Assembly (NCBI GenBank): GCA_964058805.1 | Contig: CAXKVV010000021.1 | Span: forward strand, 1 to 36,896 | Direction of reading: 5' to 3' | Length of the DNA: 36,896 nucleotides | Source: Schoenoplectus triqueter | Lineage: Eukaryota > Streptophyta > Magnoliopsida > Poales > Cyperaceae | Notes under the pieces: model-generated | The model's input: only the letters and a program-made list of their open reading frames with translations | Database searches by the model: none | Told to the model about the DNA's origin: nothing | In this document: positions 1 through 10,644 of the stretch, piece by piece | Position numbering within the stretch: position 1 is the first letter of the stretch | Layout of the letters: each line of letters opens with the position of its first letter | Program-made: the position numbers and the translations under genes

Positions 1-158
1 TTTCTGGATTGAAAATTATTTTTTGTTTCATCCATTTAATGAGGGAACCAAAACACAGTTTTTAAGGATCTCTGATACAATGTTGAGTCACAAAAGAACT
101 GTAATTTGCGGTCCCCAAAGAGGATGAAGGACATTAGGTTGATCCATTGTCATAGAAG

Positions 159-571
159 TAGGGGTGTAAATGTCTCGGTTCAGGTCGGGTTCCGATTTGA
201 TCATTATTAATTTATTATATTTTTTATTTGAGACAAATCCGACCCGATTAAATTTGGATCAAAAAATCTTGACTCATACCCGACCTGACCGGGTTACAGG
301 TGGACCCGACCTATGTAAAATAATTAATTAATAATTAATTATTTTTATATTAATACATATTTAAGATTTAATTAGTACGAAATCATAAAACCCCTTCAAA
401 AAAGACAATTAATCGGGTCGGGCCTGGTCGGATTAACTCGAACCCGACTCGATCCGATTCGGATTAAAAAAATTAGATTCATATCTGACCTATTTATTTT
501 TGGATCATGTCGGGTCGGGTTCAGAACAGATCGGATTAACCCGTCGGATCGGATCAATAATTGACACCCTA
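159..571. mobile_element. hAT-like non-autonomous element (MITE), TAGGGGTG ends
   Basis: The element starts TAGGGGTGTAAATG and ends with the inverted counterpart CAATTGACACCCTA-like sequence (CAATAATTGACACCCTA). It is flanked by an 8-bp near-identical duplication, catagaag at 151-158 and catagaaa at 572-579 (7 of 8 match). An 8-bp target duplication with C/TAGGGGTG termini is typical of the hAT superfamily. The interior is built from degenerate CGGGTCGGGT/GACCCGA words on both strands around an AT-rich core. It has no coding capacity. It lies upstream of the visible Sec14 exons, probably in the first intron or promoter region of that gene. Confidence 0.75.
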
Positions 572-579
572 CATAGAAA

Positions 580-1399
580 TAACATCAAAATCATTAATTT
601 CCTTGTGGAATTAATTGTTCAAAAAAGCAATGCGGTTCATCTGTATATCATAAAGTTGGAAATCACACTTGCAGTTTTATGTCTATTAAAACTTAAAAGG
701 TCTACATGTGAAGTACGATTAGCAACGTCGATATGGTATTTACCAAAAAAGATACAACAGCAATCTGAACGTAATTTAAAATGATGCACCGTTTATGTCA
801 TAAAAGGAAAAATATGCGCATTTATAAAAAATATGGATATGTGGTACCAGTACAAGGTAATTCAAGTAGCTCATCAATGCTCTGTTGTTTTAAGCAAATA
901 ATGAACTAGAGTTGTTTGATTATTTCAATGGTTTCAGATTGATATGAACTACAAACACTTCCTTTTTGAATTTGTACTAGCTCAATGTCTTTAAATATAT
1001 GCATTTGTTGAACCAATATCGGAATTGTATCATCTATACTATCATTTCAAATTCAGAATAATAATTATTTTTAAGAAAACTTTTATCATCTTTTACTTAA
1101 TTACAAGAGACAGTTTCTGAAAAATTATTGACCAAAGTCAAGAGACAGTAAGTCATTTTAATTACAAAACTCACTTATGACCAACATCTATCTATAAATA
1201 ACTCAGAATGATCAAGAAGCCCAAGGTACTTGACTATAAAATTTGATTAAGACAGCCATTACTTTCTCACCACCAAAAATACAAGTCTATTGTGATTTTG
1301 CAATCAATTTGTAGATAGTTGATTGGAACTTGACTCGTGTCAAGGAAAAAAATGTGTATTTATATGATTTGGTCAAATTTGAAATGTCCTTACATGCAG
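580..1399. other. AT-rich non-coding stretch upstream of Sec14 exon
   Basis: I see no convincing coding exon here. The sequence ends in a usable 3' splice site (TGCAG at 1395-1399), so it is best read as intron, with the first exon of the Sec14-like gene either hidden in it or left of the window. A TATAAATA string lies near 1191-1198, but no matching first exon with the expected N-terminal helix was found downstream of it. Confidence 0.5.
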
Positions 1400-4300
1400 G
1401 AAACTGACAACAAGACGCTAAGGAGGTTTCTTCGAGCGCGGGACCATGACATTGACAAGGCCTCTACCATGTTTTTGAAGTATCTCAAATGGAGGAAAAG
1501 TGCAATTCCTAATGGATTTATCTCTGAGGAAGAAGTAAAAAATGAAATAGTGCAAGGCAAGGTGTACATTCAGGGTTTCGACAAAACTGGGAGGCCTATA
1601 GCTGTTGTTTATGGTGCCAAACACTACCACTCAAAGCGTGAGCTGAATGAATTCAAGAGTAAGAATCTTATCAATTTGTCTATAAATCAAAAAGTAATAA
1701 TTAATGTTTATCTCTGCTACTGTCATTAAAATTTTTACACACATTGACCAAGGGAATATGCCAAGCAAGCCAAAATAGCACCCCTCTTATCATTATAATT
1801 TTCAGAAATTGAAAGCACTTTGCCAAATCACAAATTTTGCAATAGAGCTTAATAGAACTTAGAAACACAATCTTTGATTACTTGGTTGTCGTTTTTGTAT
1901 AGTAACTATATTCCATTTCGCTTTGACATTTTGAACCAATTTACCTTTGTGAGGCTCACAATCTGATTAGATTTATAATTTTCTTCTAGAAGTAAAGATG
2001 ATTGGTTCCTGTAAATGGATTGGCTCTAGAATAATTAATTAATTAATCATGGAAACAATTTTCTGAAACGCCAAAAATGCCCTTGTCTAAATTGACAACT
2101 GGTACTGGGAGCTGATTGGTGGGATAATTTATTTGGGAGGGAAAGAGATGGGCAAGCAACAAATACGATGACAAGGACAAATTTGTAATTTTCTGTTCTT
2201 CCAGATTCTGATAACTTTCAATGTCAAGCAAGATCATTTTCCATTTCAACCAAATGAAATCAATTCTCATACAATTGCTTTTGTAAGGGTCATCAGCAAC
2301 CATGTGATTTGTCAAAACTTGTTTGTATATTTCTTCATATTATTTTTTACTCGACCTTAATCAAAAAAGAAAAAAATATAGCAGAAGAGAAAATATCCCC
2401 TTGCCTTCAATTTCATTTGACTAACTTAAGAAAAGCATTAAAAAGTATCATCGGTAATTAACCATTTAGCCAAGTCTGAATGATTGACTATCTTTCATTT
2501 AGCACTTGGCCTTGGTAATACATTGGTTTTTCACTGGTAGTAAACTGTACTTACCATACTGTATATCCTGAAAATACTCTGATATAGCTAACAAAGACCT
2601 TTATTTATTATAGGTTATGTTGCATACTGCCTTGAGAAATTATGTGCAAGGTACTTCTCAGTTTTCATTGAATAATTATTCTGGTAGTTTCTGAAAATAT
2701 TTACAATTTTGCACTTTTGGTCCTACAATTAAAATTTTCTAATAGCAACAGGATAAGATCATTGGTGGGGACTGGACAAAAAGGAAGATCACTAAACAAT
2801 AATGGAGGAAGAAATATAGAAAAAGTTTTCAACTATTAAATACATTTGATTATTTTTAAGGTATTTTTGTAAATCCTGAGCTCCATGTGGCTCTGCCACT
2901 GCATAAGATTACACCAGCAACAAGTGTACTTAGATAATCAGGAAGATAAATCCTCTACCATTTACAAATACCGTTCAATTTGAAAAATTGGGTATGAGTT
3001 GGAAAATCAGTATTCAGTAGTATCTTTTATCAGCATTTGATCAGGACCAAACTATTCTCAAGTTTTACCAAATTGGGTATGAGTTGTATGATATAGTCCC
3101 AATTTGAGCTTTCAATTTCTACAAATTCTGAGACATGAGTTATCACAGTTCTAAAATGACTTTTTCGTATTATATTTCTTGCAATCAGACTACTATAACT
3201 ATATTGGGAATCCATAGCCCCTGCTTTTTTTAAAAACAAGTTTAAATTCCCAATTCAAGGAAGTTCACCGATAGTATTACCATGTGTGCTGGCTATCAAA
3301 ATGCAAACATGGTCTTCTTATTATTTCTATTATAAATATTAGAGTATTTCAAATTAGGATGCAGATCCCTTGATAACTATTTTGTTTAACAATCTTGACA
3401 ATCAACTTAATATAAATTCGTAGAAAATCTTAAAAATAGAAAAAAAAAACTTTAAAAATGTTTTTAAGCTTATATATTGATCGTATTTCAAATTTGGTGA
3501 AAATTGAGTGTCATTGGATATTTCATAAAACGTCATAATTTAAATCATTAAAATCATCATATAATTTTAATGGCATTTGATGGAATATCAAATGTTACTC
3601 TAGTTGCACCAAATTTGAAACACAATCAATCCATAAGCTTAAAAATATTTTTTTCAGTTGTAATATTTTGTATAAATTTATATTAAGTTGTTTGTCAATG
3701 TTGTCAAGGGATCCTCACCCTTCAAATTGTACTGCTACTACACTATAATTAGAATGTCCATAATAGTTATACTATACAGCTTCAAAATTATTCGACTTTA
3801 TTATTTCACCTAACCTTTTCAATTTGTGTAACAACGCATGCACAAGTAAAACTGGCCAGAACAGTGTTATGTTGATAATACAGAGGGACCACTATAAATT
3901 TAGTAATTTGAGGAAAGTAACAAAGGAAAAGGGAGACTCTGCATATCCTTAACAGTATTCATTCAACATGAGGAAACAAAAATTAAACACAAGGAAACAA
4001 AAATTAAAAATGCAGGATACCAGAAGGCCATGAGAAATTTATGGCCATTGCCGATTTGAAAGGCTGGGGGTATTCAAATTGCGACATCCGCGGATATCTG
4101 GCTGGTCTTGACATTTTACAGGTAAATGAACCTTTCAACTAAAGCACACCGCAACTAAACAGAACTGTGATCAGCATTGTTCCAAGTACCAGATCACGAC
4201 TTCTATAGCACTTCATGTTTGCATGATTATTTTCACTCTGGCCTGTGACTAAAAATTATTTTTATTTGTGATAACAAGAGTTACTACCCTGAAAGGCTGG

Positions 4301-4738
4301 GAAAGGTATTTCTGATCAATGTCCCATCTATGTTTATGAAGGCATGGAAGATCGTATATCCATTCATCGACAAGGTTACAAGAGAAAAGGTTTGTTTCTT
4401 ATCCATTCTTTCCTAAAATTTCATTTGTTCAAAAGTTAAAGAAGTTGACATGTAACTTCCAAATCAAAAATAAAATTATAATAAATTCCTTCCAGAAGTT
4501 GATATATATAACTTCCAAATCGGGTCCTAATAAGTCAAATATTTTGCAATGCTTTCATGTAGATGAGATGCCCCTGCACCAGTACAATGATGTCATTTTC
4601 ACAATTTGTGGTTTCTTTTTGTAGATTGTTTTTGTGGATGATAAAGATTTGCAAACAGTGCTATTAAATGACATTGATGAGAACCAACTCCCTGATGTGT
4701 ATGGTGGAAAGCTCCAGCTAGTCTCAATAAGAGACTAG
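1400..4738 (+). CDS. Sec14-like CRAL-TRIO domain lipid-transfer protein (5' partial)
   Basis: Five exons join in frame: 1400-1658, 2614-2650, 4016-4121, 4279-4389 and 4625-4738 (stop TAG). They give 208 residues, and every junction uses GT-AG with consistent phase. The first exon holds the CRAL-TRIO N-terminal helices (TLRRFLRARDHDIDKA, then FLKYLKWRK). Later exons hold the lipid-binding fold: IADLKGWGYSNCDIRGYL, SYYPERLGKVFLINVP, AWKIVYPFIDK and the terminal LPDVYGGKLQLV. This matches the short plant Sec14p-like proteins (about 240 aa, CRAL-TRIO only, no GOLD or nodulin tail). The yeast prototype transfers phosphatidylinositol and phosphatidylcholine between membranes, so a role in phosphoinositide or lipid homeostasis is inferred. 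About 30 N-terminal residues are missing. In-frame ATGs at 1394 or in the preceding 40 bases could give a shorter protein, but that sequence looks like intron. The Ser codon split at 1658/2614 stands where relatives, as I recall, have Arg. Confidence 0.85.
3357..3720. mobile_element. Mutator-like MITE (family A, copy 1) in Sec14 intron
   Basis: The terminal inverted repeats are long. The left end GGATGCAGATCCCTTGA and the right end, read as its complement, GGGTGAGGATCCCTTGA continue with similarity for about 45 bp, to AACTTAATATAAATT. The flanks are a 9-bp near-duplication, ttcaaatta (3348-3356) and ttcaaattg (3721-3729), 8 of 9 matching. A 9-bp duplication points to the Mutator/MULE superfamily. 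There is no coding capacity. It sits in the intron between exons 2614-2650 and 4016-4121. A related copy is at 5627-5994. Confidence 0.75.
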
Positions 4739-5395
4739 ACCAATTTGCCAGAAGAGTGAAGAGTATAATAGTCTAAGACATGTTGAGGGAACCTATATAT
4801 TCAGGTTTTGACGACAACACGTGACAGTGCTTTAGATGTTCAAAGTGCAATATAAAAGAAAATCAAGAATTCCGTACTTTGTATAGTGGGTTGGGTACAT
4901 TTGGTAGAGAGAATAAGTGTCTTAAGAGCTTACAATCGTCAGATTAGTCTGTGAAGGAACCTGAATGTACCATCTATTCTTCTATTATTTCTAAAGAAAA
5001 TAATCTCAGTGCATCAGTCCATACTGTTCTTCTATTATTTCTAAAGAAAATGGTCTTAATGTATTACCAAATGTACTTTATCATGTTGCTACAAACATTT
5101 GTTTTCAGATGATCTGAGGGATATTGTCATTATTGCTATTGTTATGGCAATCATTTGATCTGTTTGGCATATATATAGAACATCAATGATGGTTGGGAAA
5201 AGACTAAAAACAGCAAGAACAAATTTACAAACTGCTTTTAGAAAAAGTGGTATTACAATTTGAAACTAGAAATTCATAGTACCAGAGTTTTTCATCTCAT
5301 AACAAGATACATGTAATAGATGCAAGTCATGCAGCTGTGTACCAATTAGCAACTTATTCTCACTCAAAAATTCATATGGTGGCATGCACCGCCAG
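4739..5395. other. Sec14 3' flank with a 25-bp direct repeat
   Basis: No gene is seen. The stretch probably contains the 3' UTR of the Sec14-like gene. A 25-bp direct repeat (TTCTTCTATTATTTCTAAAG followed by AAAAT) occurs at 4977-5001 and 5027-5051, a period of 50 bp. Confidence 0.5.
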
Positions 5396-5600
5396 GTTTA
5401 ACGGGGCCGGGCCCTTCCTGACCCGGCCCGAGCTATCATAATGTGACACGTGGCAAGGACAAAAGAACCCATCATATTCCCCTGGTTTGGGCAAAAGGAC
5501 ACATCCTCCAACCAGAACAAACAATTCGGGTTTCTTAACCCGCTCTGCATCAGTTTGTGGGTCCCGCCAAAGCGGGTTAAGAGGAATAGCCTGAAGTATG
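5396..5600. other. GC-rich block with inverted repeats
   Basis: This stretch is clearly richer in G+C than its surroundings. It contains GGGCCGGGCCC with a nearby GACCCGGCCCG, and a perfect 10-bp inverted repeat TTAACCCGCT (5535-5544) / AGCGGGTTAA (5571-5580). No coding exon on either strand is convincing. It could be a promoter-like fragment or the remnant of one of the CCCG-rich transposons seen elsewhere in the window. Confidence 0.35.
5446..5454. promoter_or_regulatory. G-box / ABRE-type ACGT element (ACACGTGGC)
   Basis: ACACGTGGC matches the abscisic-acid response element and G-box consensus bound by plant bZIP and bHLH factors. It stands alone, with no clear gene start next to it, so function is only possible. 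Its setting is the GC-rich block at 5396-5600. Confidence 0.35.
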
Positions 5601-5626
5601 TAAAAAATTAGTGGGCATTTGAAGAA

Positions 5627-5994
5627 GGAAGGGGTCCCTTGACAACTATGATAACCTTCACAACCACTCTTTAAATAAATATTAAAAAAAATCATTAAAA
5701 TAGAAAATCTTTCACAATCGTGTTCTTGAGCGATAATTGTGTTTTAAATTTTATGTAATTTGAGTGTCATTCAATACTCCATCAAACTTTATTAGATTTG
5801 GACTGTTAAATTTCATGTAATTTTGAAGATCTTTGATGTCAAATGACATTGAAATTGTATGAAATTAAAAAAAATAAAATCAATCAATAATGCTCAAAAA
5901 TATATTTGTGATTTTTTTTCTATTTTTTTAATATTTATTTGAAGAGTGGTTGTCAAGATTGTCAAAGTTTTTAATTGTCAAGGGATCCCCTCCC
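5627..5994. mobile_element. Mutator-like MITE (family A, copy 2)
   Basis: The left end GGAAGGGGTCCCTTGACAA and the complement of the right end, GGGAGGGGATCCCTTGACAA, form terminal inverted repeats that continue through ACAACCACTCTT-AAATAAATATT. The flanks are a 9-bp near-duplication, tttgaagaa (5618-5626) and tttgaagag (5995-6003). Ends (ATCCCTTGACAA) and internal words (GAGTGTCATT, CATCAAA) are shared with the element at 3357-3720, so both belong to one diverged family. There is no coding capacity. Confidence 0.75.
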
Positions 5995-6003
5995 TTTGAA
6001 GAG

Positions 6004-7582
6004 TAGGATTAAATTTGCGTCTCAGGTGATAATTTTGAATATATTTCATTTATGAACTAATTTGGTCATGGTATTTATATATCCTTTTTGCACTAGATAA
6101 ATTATAAAATGGTTCTCATTTCTCATGTAGAATAAATAAAATGTTTCACAATTTTCAGTGTGGTATTAGCAATCTTCTTGAGTCAGTGTGGAGAAAAAGA
6201 GCAATTCCACATATTCAGAAATTGGTTTCAACATGTGAATGGACTATCTAATTTAGATTAAAGGGCCCAATCATTTAATTTAGAATGAGTTCATATATTA
6301 TGCCTTAATTATTGATCCTTATCAAAAATAATAGGCTTTGTGCTTTTTGGATCAATAATGAATTTCTAACTATCACATAATTTGCTCACCCAGTAAAATT
6401 TCAGTAAAACAAGAGAACAAATTGTGTGGTCCTGGTAGTCTTGAAGCGGTGCATTTACATTTTTTTAATAGGTTTCCTGCCCCTGTCAACTTGTCCATAC
6501 CAAACTAGGGGAATCAGTACCAACTTTTTTCAAGCGAAAGGAAAAACCAGCAATATGGACGTCCTTTTAGTCTCTTGCATTTATTTAGTAATTATCCTTC
6601 TGAACCTGTCATAAGTGGGGATAATAATGGTCAGGCTGGTAAAATGTTAATTCTGTAGTCTGATCTATTCATCAAAATCACATATACGTTCTGCCTGATC
6701 TGTATCTTCGGGCCTGAAAATCCTAGCTCATCCTACCCGTGGGCTAATTTTTCTGGCCCGACTCGGCCCGTCCAAGGCCTACACGCAGTGTATTTTTTTT
6801 AAATCAACTGAAAAATATATTTTTTTTAGCATCTTAGAGTTTAAATTTGAGAAATCTTAAAATATCAAAGTTGTAGATTTTATTATTATGAATTTGTAAA
6901 ATTTTACCTCATGATCTTTCAGTACAAGGCTAGATAAAAAAAATATCTAGAGGTCTAAAATTTTTCAGCAGTTAACCTTCATAAATATATTTTTTTAGAT
7001 TGATATATTATGTTTTTGACAAGCTCAAAATATAAAAATGATGGATATAGTTATCATGGTTTTATAGAATTTAATTTTATATTGATTGGATTTTTCAGCT
7101 AAAATATATGACTAAAAAAGTAGCAAAATGTCTGTTGAATTACATTGTTCATATTTAGACGTTCCAAAAATATTAGTGCTTCTAATCATATAATAATATC
7201 ATAACGAAATATTTAACATAACTTAAGTAATATTAGTATTATATTAAAATTCTGCATAATTTTTTTAGAATATATTGATATATAATATATATACTATATT
7301 TTATTAAATATATATAATATAAATATAAATTATATATATATATATATATACAACTACTTTGGGTCAAACGGACGAGTCTAACCCCAAACCCGTACCCGTA
7401 GGATGGCCCGATCCGGCCCTACCAGTTCATTAACCGGACCGAGTGAGTTGGCGTCGAGCTGAGACGGCTCTACTAGACCGTGAGCTAAATTGTCATCTAT
7501 AGTCATAAATGTTGGTTCTGATGAATGCCAACTAAGATCCACAAATGATGTCCAATAAAAGCTAGTTATCATTGCATATATT
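6004..7582. other. Intergenic AT-rich DNA with CCCG-rich repeat remnants
   Basis: No gene is supported. Two GC-rich patches (about 6710-6780 and 7370-7450) contain GGCCCG/CGGGCC words and flank a very AT-rich core. This resembles a decayed transposon, but I could not define termini or a target duplication. A short TA repeat lies at 7331-7350. Confidence 0.4.
7331..7350. repeat. (TA)n microsatellite
   Basis: About ten uninterrupted TA dinucleotides lie inside a longer AT-rich tract starting near 7260. Confidence 0.85.
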
Positions 7583-8105
7583 TAGGGGTGCAAACCGAGC
7601 GGATAATATTTGTTCCATTCGACTATGTATCTGAAGATTATTCGTAAATATATCATCTATATTTTAATATTAATTATCTATATTCATATCTAAAAGAAAT
7701 GATACGAATTTAATTTTAGATTCTATTATCTATATCCAAAATAAAATATATATTATAAATTTTTTTATAAGATAGTATTACTTATCAAAAAAATTATTTG
7801 TATACATACTGTTATTATAAATATTAATAAATATATACATTGTAAATATTTTCTGTTATTAGAAAAAAATATATTTTTCTTATATATATAGTTATCAGTA
7901 TTATATTAATTTTTATTTTAAAACCATCACAAAATTCATATTCATTGAATATTTATTTTATATCTTCATTCATTTAAGACAAATTTGATTTAAAATTTTT
8001 AAATCAGTTTAATATCCATCACCGTATTCGTATTTATATTTATCAAATATGAAACGGATATGAATATAATTCATGATAGTTATTATCCTCTCATAAGTCA
8101 ACTAA
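7583..8105. repeat. Possible hAT-like fragment with a TAGGGGTG left end
   Basis: TAGGGGTGCAAACCGAGCGG has the look of the left terminus of TAGGGGTG-type hAT elements. It is followed by an AT-rich interior with ATATCC and GGATAT words up to about 8060. I found no matching CACCCCTA right end and no target duplication, so this is either truncated or coincidental. The right boundary given is arbitrary. Confidence 0.3.
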
Positions 8106-8468
8106 GATGGAACCTTGACTACGGGTTTCAATCTGAGAGAAAAAGAGAGGCCTAAATTGAACACTAAGAAGAATTAGGATAACTTTGGACACACAAAATG
8201 AATCTACAATCAAAATCTACTCATATTGGTTTGTCCTTTTCTTTTTCCCCTTTTGAAAACTCTCAATTTTCTCTTCTTTGTTTTTGAATTTTGATCCAAT
8301 ATTTGGCAACTTATCCGAAACCAAACAACGATGTGAAGCGCATGCAACTCAACGTAACTGACCTCTATTTATCTAGGAGACCTCAACAAAGCAAAAATTG
8401 TTTAACAAAAAGGGCATGCAACTTAACTGACCTCTATTCAACTCTGCACTAGGAGTGACAGCTGTTCC

Positions 8469-8736
8469 CAGGGGTGGAGCCATATAAACCCAGGGGTACA
8501 AGTGTTACCCTCTGAAAAATTAAAAATCAATAAAATAAAGAGTAATAGATCCACTAAGTCACACTCTGGAAAATTTTTGTGTTATCCTCTGAAGTCTAGA
8601 CTCTAGATTAGTTTTTGATTTATTAAAAATGCATGTTGAAATTTTTTTTATACCGATAAATTAATGGGTTTTAACCCACTAAGATATTCAATCTGATTGA
8701 GGCTACACCCTGGAAAAATTTCTGGCTCCGCCCCTG
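8469..8736. mobile_element. hAT-type MITE, CAGGGG(T/C)GGAGCC ends (family B, copy 1)
   Basis: The terminal inverted repeats are CAGGGGTGGAGCCA at the left and TGGCTCCGCCCCTG at the right. The 8-bp target duplication is gctgttcc (8461-8468) and actgttcc (8737-8744), 7 of 8 matching. The 268-bp interior has no ORF. A near-identical full-length copy in the same orientation is at 36570-36838. Confidence 0.9.
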
Positions 8737-8744
8737 ACTGTTCC

Positions 8745-9870
8745 TTTTAGTGATGTCTCGATCAGAAGCGATCTTGCCAGAGTCAGCATCCGGTCCCACA
8801 ACCAGGGCAAGTAAGCTAATTTTCTCGGAGTAATAAGCCTGAGCAACATCTCTTCACCTTAATCAAAAATTTTCTTTTCACTTTTTTTATGGAAGGAGAA
8901 AATCCTTTTTTTTCTTTTTTTTGTTGAATCATGATCCAGTGTTGCGCTGCACAGTGTTACGTAGCATGGAGATTATTGGATCAGTCTGTAATTTGTGTAT
9001 GCGTATCAGAGGTGGATTTGGGTATAATATATGGAGATCAATGTCCCCCGTTTATTTTTTTTAATTATTGTTACTATATTAATCAATTTTACATTAATAT
9101 TGTTATATTTTTAATAGTTATATGTATCAAAACACATAAAATTATATAATATTTTATTAGTGAACCCCACAACATTTATATAATATTTCAAATATTTTGT
9201 TGTTTATTTAGCATTTTTTTAAGTTCCTTAGAAATTGAATGACAACTATTTTTTTATCTTTCTAAGTATTATCAAAGTAATAAATAGACAATTTAATCTT
9301 TGATTTTTTTTTTCATGAGAAATACTTTACAAAATCATTTCTATATCCAAATTTTTCTCAAAAAGATAATTTAATTATTACTTTAGATTCATATTTAAAT
9401 TAATTTTGCTTTCAAAATTTTGACCTAGAAAAAAATTTAATATCATAATGTAATAATTTAGGCATATACAAAAAAAATAATATATATTGAGTTTTATTTT
9501 TAAATAATTTAATAAAAAAAAATAGATTTTTTGATAGTTTAATAAAATGATTTTATAGATATTTTGATTTTTAGACTAATTTGAATCATAAAAGTATATC
9601 GTGTAAATTAAATGAAGGTATTGATATATCATGGTGTAATATTTTTAAAATTTTAACATGTTAATGTAAATTAATATTGAATCACATTTTAAAAAAAAAA
9701 TTGAATGTGTATCATAAAATAATTTAATAATTTATGTTGCGCTGCTCTCGATTTGGAGCAGCATCCGAAGGTGGCAGTTGGCACTCTTAGATGAGACGTG
9801 TTGTTCTGCAGTAATTCTGCAGTTAGTGTAGTTAATTAATATATGCTACTATCAGAAAAAGACAAACGAA
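8745..9870. other. AT-rich intergenic DNA
   Basis: No gene or clear element end was found. The words GTTGCGCTGC occur near both sides (8940 and 9736). The stretch beginning CAGAGGTGGATTTGG near 9007 vaguely resembles a decayed hAT left end, with no right end detected. The tRNA-Lys gene starts at its right edge. Confidence 0.4.
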
Positions 9871-9943
9871 GCCGTCTTAGCTCAGTCGGTAGAGCGCACG
9901 GCTTTTAACCGTGTGGTCGTGGGTTCGAATCCCACAGACGGCG
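9871..9943 (+). tRNA. tRNA-Lys (anticodon UUU)
   Basis: A complete 73-base cloverleaf. The acceptor arm GCCGTCT pairs with AGACGGC, with discriminator G. The D arm is GCTC-AGTCGGTA-GAGC. The anticodon stem CACGG/CCGTG encloses loop CTTTTAA, giving anticodon TTT. The T arm is GTGGG-TTCGAAT-CCCAC. Internal A box (TTAGCTCAGTCGG) and B box (GGTTCGAATCC) are intact, so it should be transcribed by RNA polymerase III. There is no intron. CAA-type motifs just upstream (gacaaacgaa) fit plant tRNA start regions. It decodes AAA/AAG lysine codons in the cytosol. Confidence 0.97.
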
Positions 9944-9973
9944 CTTGCTAGATATTGTTGAAGGTTTGAATTG

Positions 9974-9978
9974 TTTTT
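9974..9978 (+). terminator. Pol III T-run downstream of tRNA-Lys
   Basis: The first run of five T residues lies 31 bases after the tRNA 3' end. This is the likely RNA polymerase III stop, giving a trailer of about 30 bases. Confidence 0.55.
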
Positions 9979-10024
9979 GGTTGAGTAAAATGCTTATTAT
10001 TAAGTCTTTTGTAATTCGAGCAAT

Positions 10025-10137
10025 AATATTTGTTTTGTTCGCGGTTCAAATTCAACGACAGTTGTGATTTCGAACAATATTTGTTTTGTTGTATTTGTTC
10101 CGTCTGGTTCAAATTCAACGACCGTATAATTTCGAAC
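10025..10137 (+). repeat. Tandem duplication (51 and 62 bp) with B-box-like words
   Basis: Two adjacent copies (10025-10075 and 10076-10137) share AATATTTGTTTTGTT, GGTTCAAATTCAACGAC and ATTTCGAAC. The second has about 11 extra bases. The shared GGTTCAAATTC resembles the tRNA B box (GGTTCGANTCC), and the array begins some 80 bases after a real tRNA gene. No full tRNA fold is present. Confidence 0.7.
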
Positions 10138-10644
10138 AATTGATTACTCTCTGTGTGCGTGGAGTGATGAGAGGATACGGACTCACATTTTCAAGCAATA
10201 ATGCATCGTTGGGACTCGCTGCTGTTATTTGCGCTTTATTTTAAGAAACAAAAGGGGTAGACGTAGCTAACACACTATTTGAGACCTATATCATGCATTT
10301 GTTTGTTGATTACTTCATCATGTAACAGGAGTGACAAATAAATGACAAATGTTATCAAACAAATGCATGATATAGGACATTAGTAACAACAAGACAATGA
10401 GACGTTAGTAACCAAATCCACCAGATTGAAACAAAAAAAAAACTAATGTCAATGTGGTTGCTCAAAACTGCTATACAACAGTAACAAGTCCATCAGACGC
10501 GAATCTACACTCTACGCTACACTTTTATGATCTGAATCCAACGCCTCATCATAATCATGTTTTCCTTTCACCCTTCTCATTTTTCGGTTGACATATCTTC
10601 TATTCATGCCTCTTTTGCCAATGAGAGACTATTTACAGCATCAT
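10138..10644. other. Intergenic / 3' flank of the DUF2301 gene
   Basis: No coding exon is seen. This probably includes the 3' UTR of the minus-strand gene that stops at 10645. It contains a perfect 21-bp inverted repeat (separate entry) and a short direct repeat GAC(A/G)TTAGTAAC at about 10377 and 10403. Confidence 0.5.
10285..10376. repeat. Perfect 21-bp inverted repeat with 50-bp loop
   Basis: Bases 10285-10305 (CCTATATCATGCATTTGTTT and one more G) are exactly complementary to 10356-10376. Pairing extends weakly inward (TGAT against GTTA with G-U pairs). No target duplication is visible. It could be a tiny foldback transposon remnant or a hairpin in the 3' region of the DUF2301 transcript. 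A plant small-RNA precursor is possible but unproven. Confidence 0.75.

Noticed and set aside
1191..1198. TATAAATA string as the promoter of the Sec14-like gene
   Set aside because: The nearest ATG gives only MIKKPK before a possible donor and lacks the expected N-terminal helix. TATA-like words are frequent in this AT-rich DNA.
1337..1399. In-frame upstream extension of the first visible Sec14 exon
   Set aside because: It lacks family similarity, begins from a GTG and ends in a good splice acceptor, so it is most likely intron.
6710..7450. Complete transposon between two CCCG-rich patches
   Set aside because: Inverted similarity between the patches is only about six bases at best, and no target duplication was found.
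7583..8105. Full hAT element starting TAGGGGTG
   Set aside because: No CACCCCTA right end and no matching 8-bp duplication were found, so only a possible fragment is listed.
9871..9943. Possible plastid origin of the tRNA-Lys
   Set aside because: Plastid tRNA-Lys(UUU) is split by a large group II intron and differs in sequence. This copy is the intronless nuclear type with Pol III signals.
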